From NCBI GenBank assembly GCA_013368445.1, contig JAACJO010000002.1:1054001-1118000 (forward strand): a stretch of 64,000 bases of DNA, read 5' to 3'. Origin of the DNA: Leucocoprinus leucothites. Taxonomy: Eukaryota > Basidiomycota > Agaricomycetes > Agaricales > Agaricaceae. The position numbers were made by a program, and so were the translations under genes. The notes under the pieces were generated by a model, which saw nothing but the letters and a program-made list of their open reading frames with translations, ran no database searches and had not been told where the DNA came from. Shown here piece by piece: positions 42,839 through 55,028 of this stretch; positions within the stretch are counted from its first letter, which is position 1; each line of letters opens with the position of its first letter.

Positions 42839-44165
42839 ATGCTTTTCGCGCCCGTTTTGTTGCTCTCTCTGGCTGTTGGTTCATTGGCTAGGAGCAGTTT
42901 CGGGAGAAGCCCGAGCAGACCTTCGCTCGAACACCGTCAACTGGTTCGTCGGTGTAAACCTCATTCCACAGGCCACCCGACTCCTACCGGTACTCCTGGT
43001 TCAGGCCCTAATAATGGTCCTCCGACCAACTCGAGTGCCCCCAGTGGCTCAGGTGGTAAATTCAAACAGGAGGTCATGTACAAAGGTGAAGATTTCTTTA
43101 GGTGAGTTTGACATTTTCCCGTCATAGATTGGTTTTGTAGCTGATAATATTGCCTTTGCACAGTCAATGGGATTTTTTCACTGAGGATGATCCCACCCAT
43201 GGGCTTGTCAACTATCAGAGCCAGGGTGATGCGGAATCCAAGCACCTAGCTTTCGTTGATGGCGATGCTACCATTTTGGCGGTCGATGCTACCAAGACCT
43301 TGCAGCCGGGCCAGAAACGCGACTCGTAAGTTGGCTTTTCCCCGCCCCCCTCTGAACTTGTCTCATTTATCTCGGCGATATCAGAGTTCGGATCACCAGC
43401 AAGAAGAAATGGAGTGCTGGATTGTTTATTGCGGATTTTTCACATATGCCATTCGGATGCAGTACCTGGCCAGCATACTGGTCAGTTGGCCCAGGGTGGC
43501 CGAATGCAGGTGCGTGGACAAGGATAATCTAATTGGCTTAAACCCAACTCATTCCTTCGGTAAGGCGAAATCGACGTTGTCGAAGGCGTGAACCAACAAT
43601 CTACGAATCAATATACACTCCATACCTCAGAAGGCTGCAAAGCGTCCAAAGGCTCCGTCGACGTCTCCGGAAAACCGGGTCAAACTACCCAATGTGCGAC
43701 GATAGGGGGCGATAACACGGGCTGCGCGTATATCGACACCGATGCCAGGTCCTATGGTCAAGGCTTCAACGATGCAGGTGGTGGTGTTTTCGCTCACCTG
43801 TGGGACCACACCGGGATCAAAATCTGGCATTTTGCCCGCAGCGATGTCCCATCGAATATCCAGAGCGGATCTCCGGATCCGAGTGGTTGGGGTTCACCAG
43901 CTGCTTTTTGGAGTTCAGATACGTGTGATATTGGGCAGCACTTTCATGACCATTCGTTGGTCATCGATACAACGCTTTGTGGTGATTGGGCTGGTGCGGT
44001 ATATTCAAGTGCAGGGTGTCCAGGCACTTGTGAGCAGGCAGTTGCTGATCCAAAAAACTTCAAAGGTGAGTGCCCCTCGCAGAAGTTTTTGCCCGACCAA
44101 GATTGACGTTTTTGACAGATGCTAAGTGGAAAATCAATTTCGTTGCTGTATACCAACCAGCATAA
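42839..44165 (+). CDS. Secreted GH16 endo-1,3(4)-beta-glucanase-like protein
   Basis: Glycoside hydrolase family 16, laminarinase-like group of basidiomycetes; acts outside the cell on beta-1,3(-1,4/1,6)-glucans of fungal or plant walls. Signal peptide MLFAPVLLLSLAVGSLARSS, then a Gly/Pro/Thr-rich linker. The catalytic domain runs QWDFFTEDDPTHGLVNY, FIADFSHMPFGCSTWPAYWS, and the nucleophile/acid motif GEIDVVEGV (about 43568-43590 after an intron). Then come NQYTLHTSEGC, YGQGFNDAGGGVFAHLWD, IKIWHFARSDVP and TLCGDWAGAVYSS. The last exon ends WKINFVAVYQPA. Both catalytic glutamates are present. About five introns. Paralogue of the gene at 51332-52540. Confidence 0.85.
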
Positions 44166-44504
44166 TAGCGTAGATAGTCAATATACGTCTTTCCACCGGC
44201 AGCGCCGGTCACCAGCTGAGGCAAGACCCAAACGAAAGTGATCACATACCATCTAGGAACAAGATTAGGTACAAGTCTGTTCTCTAGTCGATTACCCGCA
44301 TGTCACCTATCATAAACAAGCTAATCCAAAACCATAGTCTATCCGCGGAACAAATTGCAACCTGAAAAACAAATCGAAGAGAAAGGAGTCCCTCTTCGTA
44401 GAAACAAGGTATGAACATCACAGGGTATCACCCCAGTCGTTACAGTACTGAAAAAGGACGTGACTATGGATCCAAGCTTGTGGTTAAGCTTTCCTTGAAC
44501 CCTT
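44166..44504. other. Convergent 3' intergenic region
   Basis: 3' flanks of the GH16 and C2HC-finger genes; no gene seen. Confidence 0.4.
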
Positions 44505-46372
44505 TCACGAACGCTTTGAAGGGGAGGAGGAACCATCCAAGTCCACTGGGCGCGTCTTTGTCCTCGGAATGTAGGTCTCCGTGCGTGGGCGCTGGGACGG
44601 ACGCTCTCCGTCCATATCAATGTCTTCAGAGGGCTGATGCACATCTTCAGAGGACTCGCGCTTGCGTTTGAGAGAACCTAAAGCTGAGGTGGAAGCAGCT
44701 GCCGGAGGAGATGAATGTGATATCGGTGACATCGAGGTCACTGGTGGTAAAGTGATAGTTGAGGAAGAAGGTGGAATGAGTGTGCGTTCGCTGTCGGTTG
44801 TTGACAGCCTTGAAGTGTGTTGTGCCTTGTGCTCGGTTTCAGGTTCGGGTATCTCTGGTTGGGTTTGGGATTCAGGCATAAGATGATTTATACCATCCAG
44901 CTTCGCTGGTGATATAGTGCCAGCTCGAGATTGAGATCCCTTTTTAGGAGGCGATGGGGAATTATTAGTGGTCTTTGAATCATTGCGACTCTTAGAGTAC
45001 CTAAAGAGGGGCTTTAAGGAAGAGACAGGACTCCGGGGAAAGGAAACACACGTTTGGCAACTCTTCTTGTGTGATAACCATTTCTCAGTATCGTATTCTG
45101 CATCGGGTTTGAGTAAGATCCTCTGGTTGCAAGCAGCACACTCGACTGAATGAGGGTCCAAGAAGCTCTTGAATTGGGTATCACACAGGAAGTATAACTT
45201 GCGTTCGAGTGCCTTCTCGATGTCGGCGGGACTTAACCCTTCCAATCAGCGAGCTGAAGTCAGGTATAAAACCTAAGGACAACATACTTGAGATTGTTGT
45301 TACAAGCCGACTTGTGCGTTGCCCAGGCCTTGAGGCTGTATTTCTTTTCCAGCGGAACCCACTGCTGGCAAGTTTTACACTTGATTTGCTCCGACTCCAC
45401 TGCTTCGGCAGTGTCATCCAATTCCAACAGCGCTTTGCGAACCTTTTCCGTCCTAGGAACAATGAATGGTAGAGTCGCCACTAGCCCAAGGTTCTTATAA
45501 GTAGGCTCACTGTGAACATGTCAGCCCAAGAACAAAAAGTTTCCGCTACTTTTTGTAGACTCACGCAGGTATTTTTTGATCACACCTCGTCCGATGCAGC
45601 TCCCAAGGTTTGACACTGTACGTTTGTCTGGTAGACAGACGCACCCATTTCTTGCATCGTGTGCACAGTGCACGATGTGCCTCAAACGAGCCACATTCAG
45701 GTTCATTTTCGAAGTATTGTTTCCGTTCTGCTTCTGTTCGTTTGATGCGGCCCGTACTAATGCTGTTGGAGTCCAGGGTGCTATCAGCTATCGAGGTGTT
45801 GTCGTAGTTGCTTTCGGACACTGGTGGTTGTGATCGGCTGAAGGAGGCCACAAATCAGGGGAAATACAGACCGCTGAAACGAAAGGTAGACGTACTGGGT
45901 ATTCTGGGATACTCTCGAAGCTACAGATGCTGCTTTGGCGCGAGAAGAGGCAGACGGGGTTGTAACTCCATCCGTGTTGGCTGCCGGGATGATAGATGAC
46001 GACGACCTATGATGTTGGAGGGGTTTCGTCTTCCTATTTACAGCCGACTTATCGGGCCCATCGATGTTATTTTCGTCAGTCATTCGCTTTGGTGACGTTT
46101 CGGTCCTGCAAATCAAGAAAACTCAGTCATGGTTGAGGAGCTGAATGCTTTAGGCGCGCACCGGAAATCGACGATGGGTATAGGATCGTCTGGAGCCTAA
46201 AAACTGTTATTGCGCAATTAAGTTTAGGTCGACATTCACGTACCTTGAAGACTATGTTGGGCTTGGATGGGCTAGATGGCTTACGAGATGTGGCTCGGGG
46301 TGGTTTGGAAGGGCCGGCGCTAAACGAGGGTAGAGAGAAGGGTGGTGGGGTGGTCAATGCGTGTAGGGTCAT
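44505..46372 (-). CDS. Protein with three C-x2-C-x(14-16)-W-x2-H-x3-C fingers
   Basis: I do not recognise a named family. Spliced exons start MTLHALTTPPPFSLPSFSAG at 46372. After introns with GTACGT...TTTTAG and GTGCGC...TTGCAG borders they continue DDPIPIVDFR and TETSPKRMTDENN. Three repeats follow: CTRCKKWVRLSTRQTYSVKP then WELHRTRC (about 45565-45670), CKTCQQWVPLEKKYSLKA then WATHKSAC (about 45300-45385), and CAACNQRILLKPDAEYDTEK then WLSHKKSC (about 45055-45135). Each sits in its own exon, preceded by a helical segment. The C-terminal third is Ser/Pro-rich with a basic patch LGSLKRKRESS that could be a nuclear signal. The invariant CCHC set suggests zinc binding. Nuclear or nucleic-acid role is inference only. 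Confidence 0.72.
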
Positions 46373-47307
46373 ATGTTGATCATACAAGTACACACAGATT
46401 ATCCGCAGGGGGCTCTCTACTGCTTCTCTGTGACGTATTTCAGCTGCGGAGACCTTGAGAGAGAACATGAGTGCGAAATCACTTGCCGCCTTGTTTCTTT
46501 TCATGTAAGTAACCTTGACATTGCCTGTCCTATGAACAACGTTGAGCATGAGGCATGGAACATGGAGAGATGGGAGCAGACTTTTTCTGCTCTTGCGAGC
46601 CTCGGTCATCTTTCGGTGGCATCGAGGGAGGTGGCGAAAACAGAAAATGAGGTCATTCCACTTTGGAAGGCGATTCCAGGTCCGATCAATCCGAGCCTCC
46701 CATCCTCCTGTCTCTTTCCCTCTGGGACTCTCCTGCCACTTATTGGCTAGGACACTCAGATATAAAGCTACGTTGCCTTCAAGTGTCACATATAGTGATG
46801 AAGTGGAAGCTAGCCAAGACCCTCAGGACCTTCGACGACAATCATGCTCAGCATCCAATTATCTCTTCGGTCCACGTATTTGTGTCCGGTCGGGGCTTCC
46901 TCCAACCATTTTACTTTGCGCACTATACTATCAAGTCTCAGGAAAGGTTAACAAGCTTGATAAGTATTTACGCGCTCAACAAACGCGAGAACCTTGACCG
47001 CAAGTGGTGGCATTAGTGCAGCTTCAAATTAATTTCAAGCTCGTTCGGAGCCTGCCAATTTTCTACTTTGGTCCTGGCATGCAGATACCACGCCCAACAC
47101 CTCATGTCACGATACTCAAAGCCTAGCCAGGCACCTCCATTCGCTTTCAGACTGTTATTTTATCACCAAAGAGCTCACTCTTCTCGTGCGATATAACACG
47201 AAATAGATTATTATATAGGTTCGAGTGGGAGATGTCTTCAATCCAGAAACAAAGCATCATGATTCAATATCGTAACGTGCTGGAGTTGAGATCAGCGGGA
47301 GTGAAGC
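46373..47307. other. Intergenic region
   Basis: Lies between the finger gene start and the NACHT gene end. Overlapping frames on both strands (46373-46997) lack motifs. Nothing recognised. Confidence 0.4.
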
Positions 47308-50300
47308 TCAACCACCTCGTTTGAAGTGACCCTGGAAGAATGTCCTGATTCTGTCTCTGTTTCTTGGGCCCCGATCTGTCTCTGGAGATGTAGTGTCTTG
47401 GCTCAGCTCGGGTTTGGACCCCTCGGTATTCTATCAAGTGTTCAGGAAAACGGTGCTGTTGGGTGAAAACTGACTTACAGTGACGAGCGGCTCTTGCAGC
47501 TGATCCTCCTTCGTTTCGCTTTCACTTTTCTGTTGCAATATGTCTTCTTTCTCCTCCTTTGCTTTAGCTCGTGCCTCCTGTTGCACCTGCAGCTCTCGGA
47601 CTGGTTCGTGCAGCTGCGGATATTCATTGAGAACTTCTGCCAGCGCTTCATCGACACTGCTACGAAATAAACCCCAGTTGTGAAAGAATGGGCCACTGGG
47701 ACCAATTCTCTCAGCCTTCACTTTCTCTTGCTGCTTGATAGCAAGAAAAGCAGATGCACAAACACCAAGATCCTTCAAATGTGGCGACACGGCATCGTCG
47801 GCAGCTTCAAGAATGACGGCTAACACATTCTGTTTAACGTATGCCCTGAATACCGCCTTGAGCCCCTTTTGCCCATCAGGACTCCAGCCTGCAACCTGCA
47901 CGATCCGTTGAAGATGCACATTTTTATCGTCGTCGGTATCAAGGAGCTCTCCGAATAATGTGTACATCTCCGACCAGCGGTCCTCCATCAGCGATTCTGC
48001 ACACGCTCGAGTGCTCTCGTTGAACCAAGGTGACCAGTAATAACCAAGAGTACGGCCATTGCTATTCTCCTCCATGATCAGATCAAACACATTTTCAAGG
48101 TAGGATAGAAATGCGCAATCGGAGAGGGACAACCGCTCCGCAGTATACCGCGTTTGCGTATCCTGAAGGAGCTTGACCTTGAGACGTTCTTCGCATTGTA
48201 AACCCGAGCCTATATCATTGGCAGACATATATCCCAAAGATCTGCACAAGGCTTCCAGTATTTTGTGCTCGTCCCCTGAGCATCTCAGAGGCTCAATGGG
48301 AAACAAATCGCCATCTCGTTGACGCTTGATAAGGCGAAGAGCCGCTTGGCCTAGCCTGTCGCCATCCCCTTGGATTAGAAGGAAGAAGTCGTCCCACGGC
48401 AATAGCGCTGACTGAGGCGCTGGGTCAGAATCATGATCCGGTAAGTCAACAGAGACAAGCCCTTACCCGCGTTATTGTCTCGGGGATATCATAAACGAGT
48501 TCACAGAAATTGGTATTTTTTTCGTACCTATACCATGCAAAGGCATAATACGAGAGCAATGTGAAATTATTCATGGTTTCGAATTTCTGTTCCTAATGTA
48601 TGATTTGTTCAAAGACTTGTCTCTATTGATCATGAGTAAAATAACAAACCTTTGCCACATTCACAATCTCCTGGATATACGAGGAGAAGCGCTTCGTCAT
48701 TTGTGATTGAATATATTGTGAGCATTCTATAATTCATCAATGTCGATCGACGCTCTGTGGAGATATCTTACCAGAATTTTTACACACGCGGCGAATCAAA
48801 TGCTTGAGTTTACTGATCACATCGCTCCCAGGGTAGTACGGCGAGAAAAGCACTGATTCAACGAATGTCCAAATCTTTTGGACATCGGCAGAAGCATCAG
48901 GGTATTTGGCACGAAAGTTTCTTTCAGAAGAATAATGTGGCACCGGGAGGCTCCAATAATTGTTGGCTTCTTTATGAAGGCATTGGGCTATATCATGAGG
49001 AAGCTGGACACACATAAACCGGTACATCGGCAAGAGCCTGGAATGACGACTGAGAACAATCGCGTACGTTTTTCTTGACCTCATCCCCACTTTCCATTTC
49101 CGGCCTCTCGAGGTCTACTAACTTCGCCTCACGAAGTTCGCCGAGAATTTCCGGTCCTAGGTCGGACCCTGCGCACCACTCGCGTAGAGTATACCTACAA
49201 AGGAAATCGTAAAACAGTTTATTTCGGAATTTAAAACGTTGTGCCCGAGAGAAGGTTTTATCTGGGAACACAGAGAGTAATCTGGATAGTTTCTGAAGCT
49301 TCTCCCCTAACAATCACTTAAGTTGCACCTCTCGTCAGCCTCAAGCATTGATGACATACCGCGCGGGATGTGATTCATCGTGTACATCTCGTTCAAGAGG
49401 CGTAGTGCTTTCAGAGAAATATCACTGTAATGGCGCTGATCCAGAATCCAATATTCCATAGACCTCTGCCGATCACATAAAAATTCTAGAAAAGATGCGT
49501 GGTAGAAAAAAATTCTTGTTGAGCCTGGCCATTGATCGTTCTCAGCATCCTCGGTGTTGAAATGGTGCCGGTCCCTTGTCCTCAGCGTGAGTACCGAGCA
49601 AAGCATAGATAAGGAGTTTTCTAGCTCTTCTAAAGTGATTCCTAGGATGATTGCTGGTAGCCAGATCGGGGGAGGCTCGTCGCGGTGGGAGGTTAACCAA
49701 GAGTACCGTGAATAAGGGGCCACACTGTCTGGGACGCTACTTTGGTATGGATGAGAAGAATGCGTTGGACGACAGGAAGGTGTGCTACAGGGATGCGTTT
49801 CATGATCAAGGTATAGAAGGCATCCAGCTCAAGGGTGACATTCGACGTATCACTGAGCTGTGCAGAGCGCATCTGTAGCTTGGAATGGGATGAGAGCACT
49901 TCTTGTAATTGGCGCTGAGGGCTTAAGGCATTAGGATCCATAACGAATCGAGCGATATTAGCAGCATAGATGAACAGGCCAGCTACAATCTTGACTAGTT
50001 TGTTCAAATCCGCAACTGAGGGCCACGTGGACCCATCAGACGCCGGATTGGAGGCGTTTTGCAACCGCCGAAGGCGAAGGGTTCCTTGTAGATATATCCT
50101 GATCTCTTCACCAATTTCACGCGAAACTGGCAATTCTATTTGCCAGCATGGGCATGGGATGGATTCCTGAGAAAATGCATCGCTGATCTGCCGCTCAGGT
50201 CGACTGAAGAAAGCCCAGAGGAGAGGAACACTGCTCCCATACTTCCCAATCGACCTTGCAACGGCCTTCACAATCTCGGACTGTGCGTTTTCGTTGTTAC

Positions 50301-50923
50301 ATTCATCAAGCCCATCGACGGACACAGCTCTTTGCGGTATGTGCATCCCCTGCCTCTTAAGCTCCAGCAGTGGCGCAAGAATCAGCTCATATAACTGAGC
50401 TTCGAGTCCTTTTGTAAGGAGAGCCGGATCATTTTGAATCTTGGCGTCCAAGATGGCTTTGTAGCGGTAGAGCTGGGTGGAGAGTTGGTGGGCAATAGTT
50501 GTGAAGAAGCGGGCGGGGTCAACCACGCCATTGTCACGCGAGAAGAAAAAGCTGGCTCCCAGCATTCCGTGGGCTGCTATTTCTTTGGCACAAGACTTTG
50601 CAATTGCCGATTTCCCTACACCAGGTGGCCCCCACATCCAAAGCAGACGCTGTTGTCGTTCCTGGCTCACGCTAGTCATGCATGCGGTTATATCTTGAAG
50701 GTACTGAGTGCGGGTTCCAGGGAAACAGCTGGCCTTGGAGTCAGTCAAGTAAGAATCATGAGCGGCGTCTGGGATAGTGTAGTCGAATAGCCTGGTGACA
50801 CCTGCGTCCATTCGAGATATCGGCTTTAGCCTCGACCTCAAACCTGATTCACTTACCTGTTTGGCCGGATACGTTGATAAAGGTACCCCCATCAATTATG
50901 AAATTGCTGGAATTTTCGAACAT
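47308..50923 (-). CDS. NACHT-domain STAND NTPase (NLR-like)
   Basis: Fungal NLR-type protein, a class tied to non-self recognition and programmed cell death. Exon 1 encodes only MFENSSNFIIDGGTFINV plus a few residues before an intron at about 50854. Exon 2 gives LFDYTIPDAAHDS and SKASCFPGTRTQYL. Walker A is MWGPPGVGKSAIAKSCAKE (about 50600-50650), then GASFFFSRD, the Walker B-like RAVSVDGLDECNN (about 50300) and PLLWAFFSRPERQISDAF (sensor). The C-terminal region contains FYHASFLEFLCDRQRSMEYW, typical of these mushroom proteins, and then an unrecognised helical region, without WD40, ankyrin or TPR repeats I can see. The final exon starts at NTEGSKPELSQDT and ends FKRGG. About ten introns, near 1,000 residues. 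Confidence 0.8.
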
Positions 50924-51331
50924 TGGATGTTGCGGCAGAGGTGGACAGTGGCGGGAGGACGAAAGGTGACTTGGACCCGTGACGTTACCAATTCCCTCCA
51001 TCGAATGTCAGTCGCGAATCTCTAAGGTTCGGCATCACCATCAATTCTGAGAAGTTAGGAAGTGGACCAAGAGAGAAGGCATTTCGTGGAGTCAATGAGG
51101 AAGCACAGTAGAAGCACCGATCATGCGGGGTATCATCCCACTAGTAAGACGACTACTCATTCAGTATTTCACAAACTCATGCCATGGGAGAGCGGAGGTG
51201 CATGCCAAATGTATTCTCAAGAGGTCGCAAGATATAGCAGAGTAAATATCCAAATCATAAGTACCCAAATATAGTCCCTATGAGATCGTCCATGAACGTC
51301 GAAAAACCAAAACAGATCTATAAATTAGGTC
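50924..51331. other. Short intergenic region
   Basis: NACHT promoter and 3' end of the second GH16 gene; nothing else seen. Confidence 0.4.
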
Positions 51332-52540
51332 TCAGGACTGGAACACAGTGATATAATTGATCCCCCATTTCGCAGCTAGCGTTCTTTTAGAATTATAAGT
51401 TCCTAGAAGAATGTGTGAAGAACTCACCAACAAGGTTGGAGGGATCAGCAATTGCTTGCTGGCAAGTGCCAGGGCAACCCGACTGGCCAAAGGCGGGCCC
51501 TGCCCAGTCACCGCAAAGGGTGATGTCTAGTACTAAGCTTTGTTGAGTGACGGCCTTGTCAATGTCACAATACTGCGAAGACCATGCAGCCACTGGTTGG
51601 GGCCATGAGCTCGGATTAGGTTTCTGAGCCTTGATATCGTCGGGAATCTTGTCACGGGGGAAACGCCAGATCTTGATATGATCGCTATTGTATTCATGAG
51701 CAAGCACGCCTCCACCTGCAGTGTTGAACCCGGCCCCGTATGATTCGTCACTGGGATCAGAGAAGCCACAACCACGGTTGTCGGTAGGCTGGCTCTGGCA
51801 CTTATACCACATTAAATTGCCGAATGCGTCAATGTTCTTGCTGTCTGAAGGGAGATCACAAGGGATGCCAGTGTGGAGAGTGTATTGGTTGTGGGCTTGG
51901 TTGTGCACGCCCTCGAGGATGTCTATTTCCCCTGAATTCGGCCAGTTGGGACCAACAGACCAGTACGCGGGCCATACGCTACAGCCGTAAGGCATGTACG
52001 CGAAGTCGGCAATGAAAAGACCGGCATTCCAAGCCTGCTTCGTTGCAATACGGACTCTATGAAGGTGACAATGAGTTGAAACGACAGAATGTGTCAATCG
52101 ATAGGCAACCCACGAGTCGCGTTTTCCGTTGGCAGGAAGCGTGGGGCCGGTGTCAACAGTCAGGACTGTCACTCCGTCTTTCACGTAGGCGAGCTTCTTC
52201 GCCAGGGCTTGGCCACGCGACTGATAGTTAACTAGACCGTGTGTAGGATCACTTCCACTTTCAAAATTCCAGTCACTGGTGGTCAAGACAAAATTGAGAT
52301 AATGAACAAAGCCAGCGCAGTCGCCACATACTTGAAGAAGGATTCCCCTTCATAGTGCACCTGAACATGGTATGTAGAATTGGTACTATAGTCGACAGTA
52401 GAGCTGCTATTGCCTTGAATATTCAAATTGTCCGAGCGCTTGGCATGTCGAACACGGAAGGCAAAGGGGTCGCGAGCCTTGCCAGCAAGGGCAGTAATTG
52501 GGAGGAGACAAAAAACGACAGTGGTTGTTCGGAGACGCAT
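51332..52540 (-). CDS. Second secreted GH16 beta-glucanase-like protein
   Basis: Paralogue of the gene at 42839. Signal peptide MRLRTTTVVFCLLPITALAG, a short N-terminal segment with possible N-glycosylation sites (NSSSTVDYSTNSTYH), then the domain DWNFESGSDPTHGLVNYQS, FIADFAYMPYGCSVWPAYWS, NWPNSGEIDILEGVHNQA with both catalytic glutamates, NQYTLHTGIPC, GAGFNTAGGGVLAHEYNSD and TLCGDWAGPAFGQSGCPGTC. The last exon gives AAKWGINYITVFQS and the stop at 51332, joined by an acceptor at about 51383. No C-terminal anchor is visible; probably secreted. Three or four introns. A TATATAA lies about 115 bp upstream. Confidence 0.85.
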
Positions 52541-53715
52541 AGGTTCAAAGAGCGAAATGTGGGTCAGGCAATACCGTGAAACGGATGAATGACGCCGGAA
52601 ATGTTGCTGTTCGTAAGGGATGGGAAGAAAGGGGAGAGCGAAACAGCAGGGAGGGTATATAAGGATTAACGTGGATGTCCGGTCAATTCCTTAAATAGGT
52701 CTAGTTCGCCCATGTGCACCGAAGCCGAGAAGGACCTTGGACTAAGAGCAGTGAAATGTATTGTCCTAAGCAAAACCCCATTGTTTGTTGAGTTTGTTAC
52801 TGTCGCGTGCCGAAGAACAACGGGCTAGCGTGCTGATAAATCCGTCGGCAGACAGGTAGTATCCCATCGACCTTCAGCAAATGTACTTGTGTGTAGCCCC
52901 TGTGTTATACTTACCTTTTCATCTCGTTCACAACGTTGCCGCAAATGAGATCAAAATTCGAGAGTGATTGATTTGAAAAGGAAATAAACCGAGAGCTTGG
53001 TACGGGCGCTTAGCAGTAACAAACACCTTCCTAATTTGCTCAAGCGCTAGCTTGGCCGGCGAAGGATGTAAATCGTGATTCGCCACTGACGAGTATTCTC
53101 TACCACCCTGCTTCTTTTTTCCCCTTACATAACCTTTTAAACTCTAACATAACTAGATCACCTCAACCTCCGTTAAAACTGTGATCGCGAACAAAGCCTA
53201 AGGTCTCCGCTGCCTCCAGACGCAAACTGACGTATATCGTCATGCGAATACCTTTTCCAGAACTCAGAATACATTTTCCCGTCTCCGATGGTGCTCATTT
53301 GTATACAACCGTACCATACATAGTTAACTTTCGGTTATTTTAATTATTAGAGTTTCGAGGAATTTTCGAAACCCTACAAAATGCATCACAAGCTGTTGCT
53401 ATATAGATGTACTCTCCATGAGTCGGCGACTGATTCACTGTGGCCTCTGGCGACGCTTTCTTCGATTATCGACCCAACTCTGAATCCTATCAACCATACA
53501 ATATCCCCGTCTTTATTTTCCGTGCTCGAAATACGGTGCCAGTTTGACTTCTACGGGGCTAGAATCTTCATCGGTTTGTCCTTGGAGCACTTTATATCAC
53601 TATGTCTCCGCCAATGTTGATCACCCCCACCCAGATCGTGTCCACTTTTAGATTGGAAAGACTTGAGTCATGAAAATCACCACGACCCGCAAGCCCCTCA
53701 GTACGTTGCCAAAAT
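52541..53715. other. Divergent intergenic region
   Basis: Between the second GH16 gene and the one-finger gene. TATATAA at 52656-52662. Frame 53381-53620 (+) has no motif. No repeat or RNA gene seen. Confidence 0.4.
52656..52662 (-). promoter_or_regulatory. Candidate TATA box of the second GH16 gene
   Basis: TATATAA about 115 bp upstream of the start at 52540; orientation cannot be fixed because the core is near-palindromic. Confidence 0.4.
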
Positions 53716-54162
53716 ATGAATCTTGGTTCTAAATCCGACTCAATCTCTCTTTTTTTTTCTGTTAGTCAACCCAAATCACCTCACTCCTCTGGCAGGGGAC
53801 GAGGGGCCATACTAACTGCCGTCAACCAGCGTGAAAAGACCCTCGTGCAAGATATATTGTGTGACATAGTAAATCCGCATCTGGTCAGATGTCGAGCATG
53901 TGGGGTCGAGATTAAACTCTCGCCCAAGATGCTCTTTGATACCTGCCACTGGGTTGCACATCGTGGTCGCTGTGTGCGATCCCGAGCAGGTGGAGAACGG
54001 CTTGCACATGGTCTTCGGAGCACAACCGCAGATGATGGGGCGAGCAGTCCACCCTTGGCATCTTCTCTTTCGAGTACAACGGGGTCCTGCCCTGCGAGTC
54101 TTGATGCGGCACATCAGCTGCTCGCTTTGAAGTCAGGAAGAGTCTTGAACACCCAAAACTAA
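53716..54162 (+). CDS. Small protein with one C2HC finger, relative of the three-finger protein
   Basis: A frame of 148 codons carrying REKTLVQDILCDIVNPHLV, then CRACGVEIKLSPKMLFDTCH and WVAHRGRC: the same C-x2-C-x16-W-x2-H-x3-C spacing and the same preceding helix as the repeats at 44505-46372. The tail is Ser/Ala-rich. The start is uncertain: the first in-frame ATG (53716) lies before a T-rich tract ending TTAG (about 53754-53768) that looks like an intron 3' end, so the true first exon may be upstream. An ATG at 53670 with donor GTACGT joins in the wrong phase. It may be a fragment of a duplicated copy or a short functional gene. Confidence 0.5.
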   Translation: MNLGSKSDSISLFFSVSQPKSPHSSGRGRGAILTAVNQREKTLVQDILCDIVNPHLVRCRACGVEIKLSPKMLFDTCHWVAHRGRCVRSRAGGERLAHGLRSTTADDGASSPPLASSLSSTTGSCPASLDAAHQLLALKSGRVLNTQN

Positions 54163-55028
54163 TAATTGGAGTTCCTGAATTTGATTTTTTGTGTCCGTAC
54201 TGAACAGATAGCGGAAGTAGCCGCTGGGGCTGTGAGTGAAATCATGTACGCTTGGATGCTACAAGTTGGATTGTCTCTTTCTCTTGTTCCCTCTTCTACT
54301 TTGCCTTTTCTTTTCTTGCTCTTGACTTTTAGCTAGGTTTGTGCATGGAAACACAGTGTTCGTACTTTGTAGGGAATCATCTAATTTATATTTATACAGT
54401 CATACGAACACAGGCTGCCTCTAATCCCCTCGACTTGGGCTATATATTGCGCAGGTTCAAAATTAGCTTGCTGGAGTGACAAACAGAGGGTTCATACTTA
54501 TAAATTTGGGAAGTCTTGGAATTGAGGGAAGTCTATGGTTTTCGACGAGACTTCTTGTTGACGAGGAGGACTCGAGGAGATTGTCACTGATAATGCATAT
54601 GAATGACCGACCCTCGAAGCCAGCATTGGACTGGTTCACGGATCGCTTTCATTTTTGTCACATTATTGAGATCTCGGCCTGTAACTCATAGAACTATCCA
54701 CTACAGTATGCTTCCTACATGGTTTGCACTGATTGCGTAACCACACAAACTGGGTCTAGTATCTTGCAATGTTCTGTATGATTTATATATATCAGCTCCG
54801 TGTTTGAATGCCAATCTAATAGACGAGTAGCTTATATGTCGTCTTTAGCTGGTAGCTGGTAAATAATCGCGAAAATTTGAGGCCGATAGCTGAACTGGAA
54901 AAATAAGCAGACTAAAACATAGAGAACAAAATCCTATGTTTTTGCCATTAATGGAATTTATTGACCCCCACTCCCATCCAGTGGACGCATAAACCGTCAG
55001 TGGGTGAATGACCTGATATAGAACCTTT
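54163..55028. other. Convergent intergenic region
   Basis: AT-rich with a CT-rich run near 54260-54330. No gene or RNA recognised. Confidence 0.4.

Noticed and set aside
46373..46997. Overlapping plus-strand frames upstream of the finger gene
   Set aside because: Low-information, no motif; they lie in its promoter.
53381..53620. 79-codon frame as a possible first exon of the one-finger gene
   Set aside because: No donor gives an in-phase join to the finger exon.
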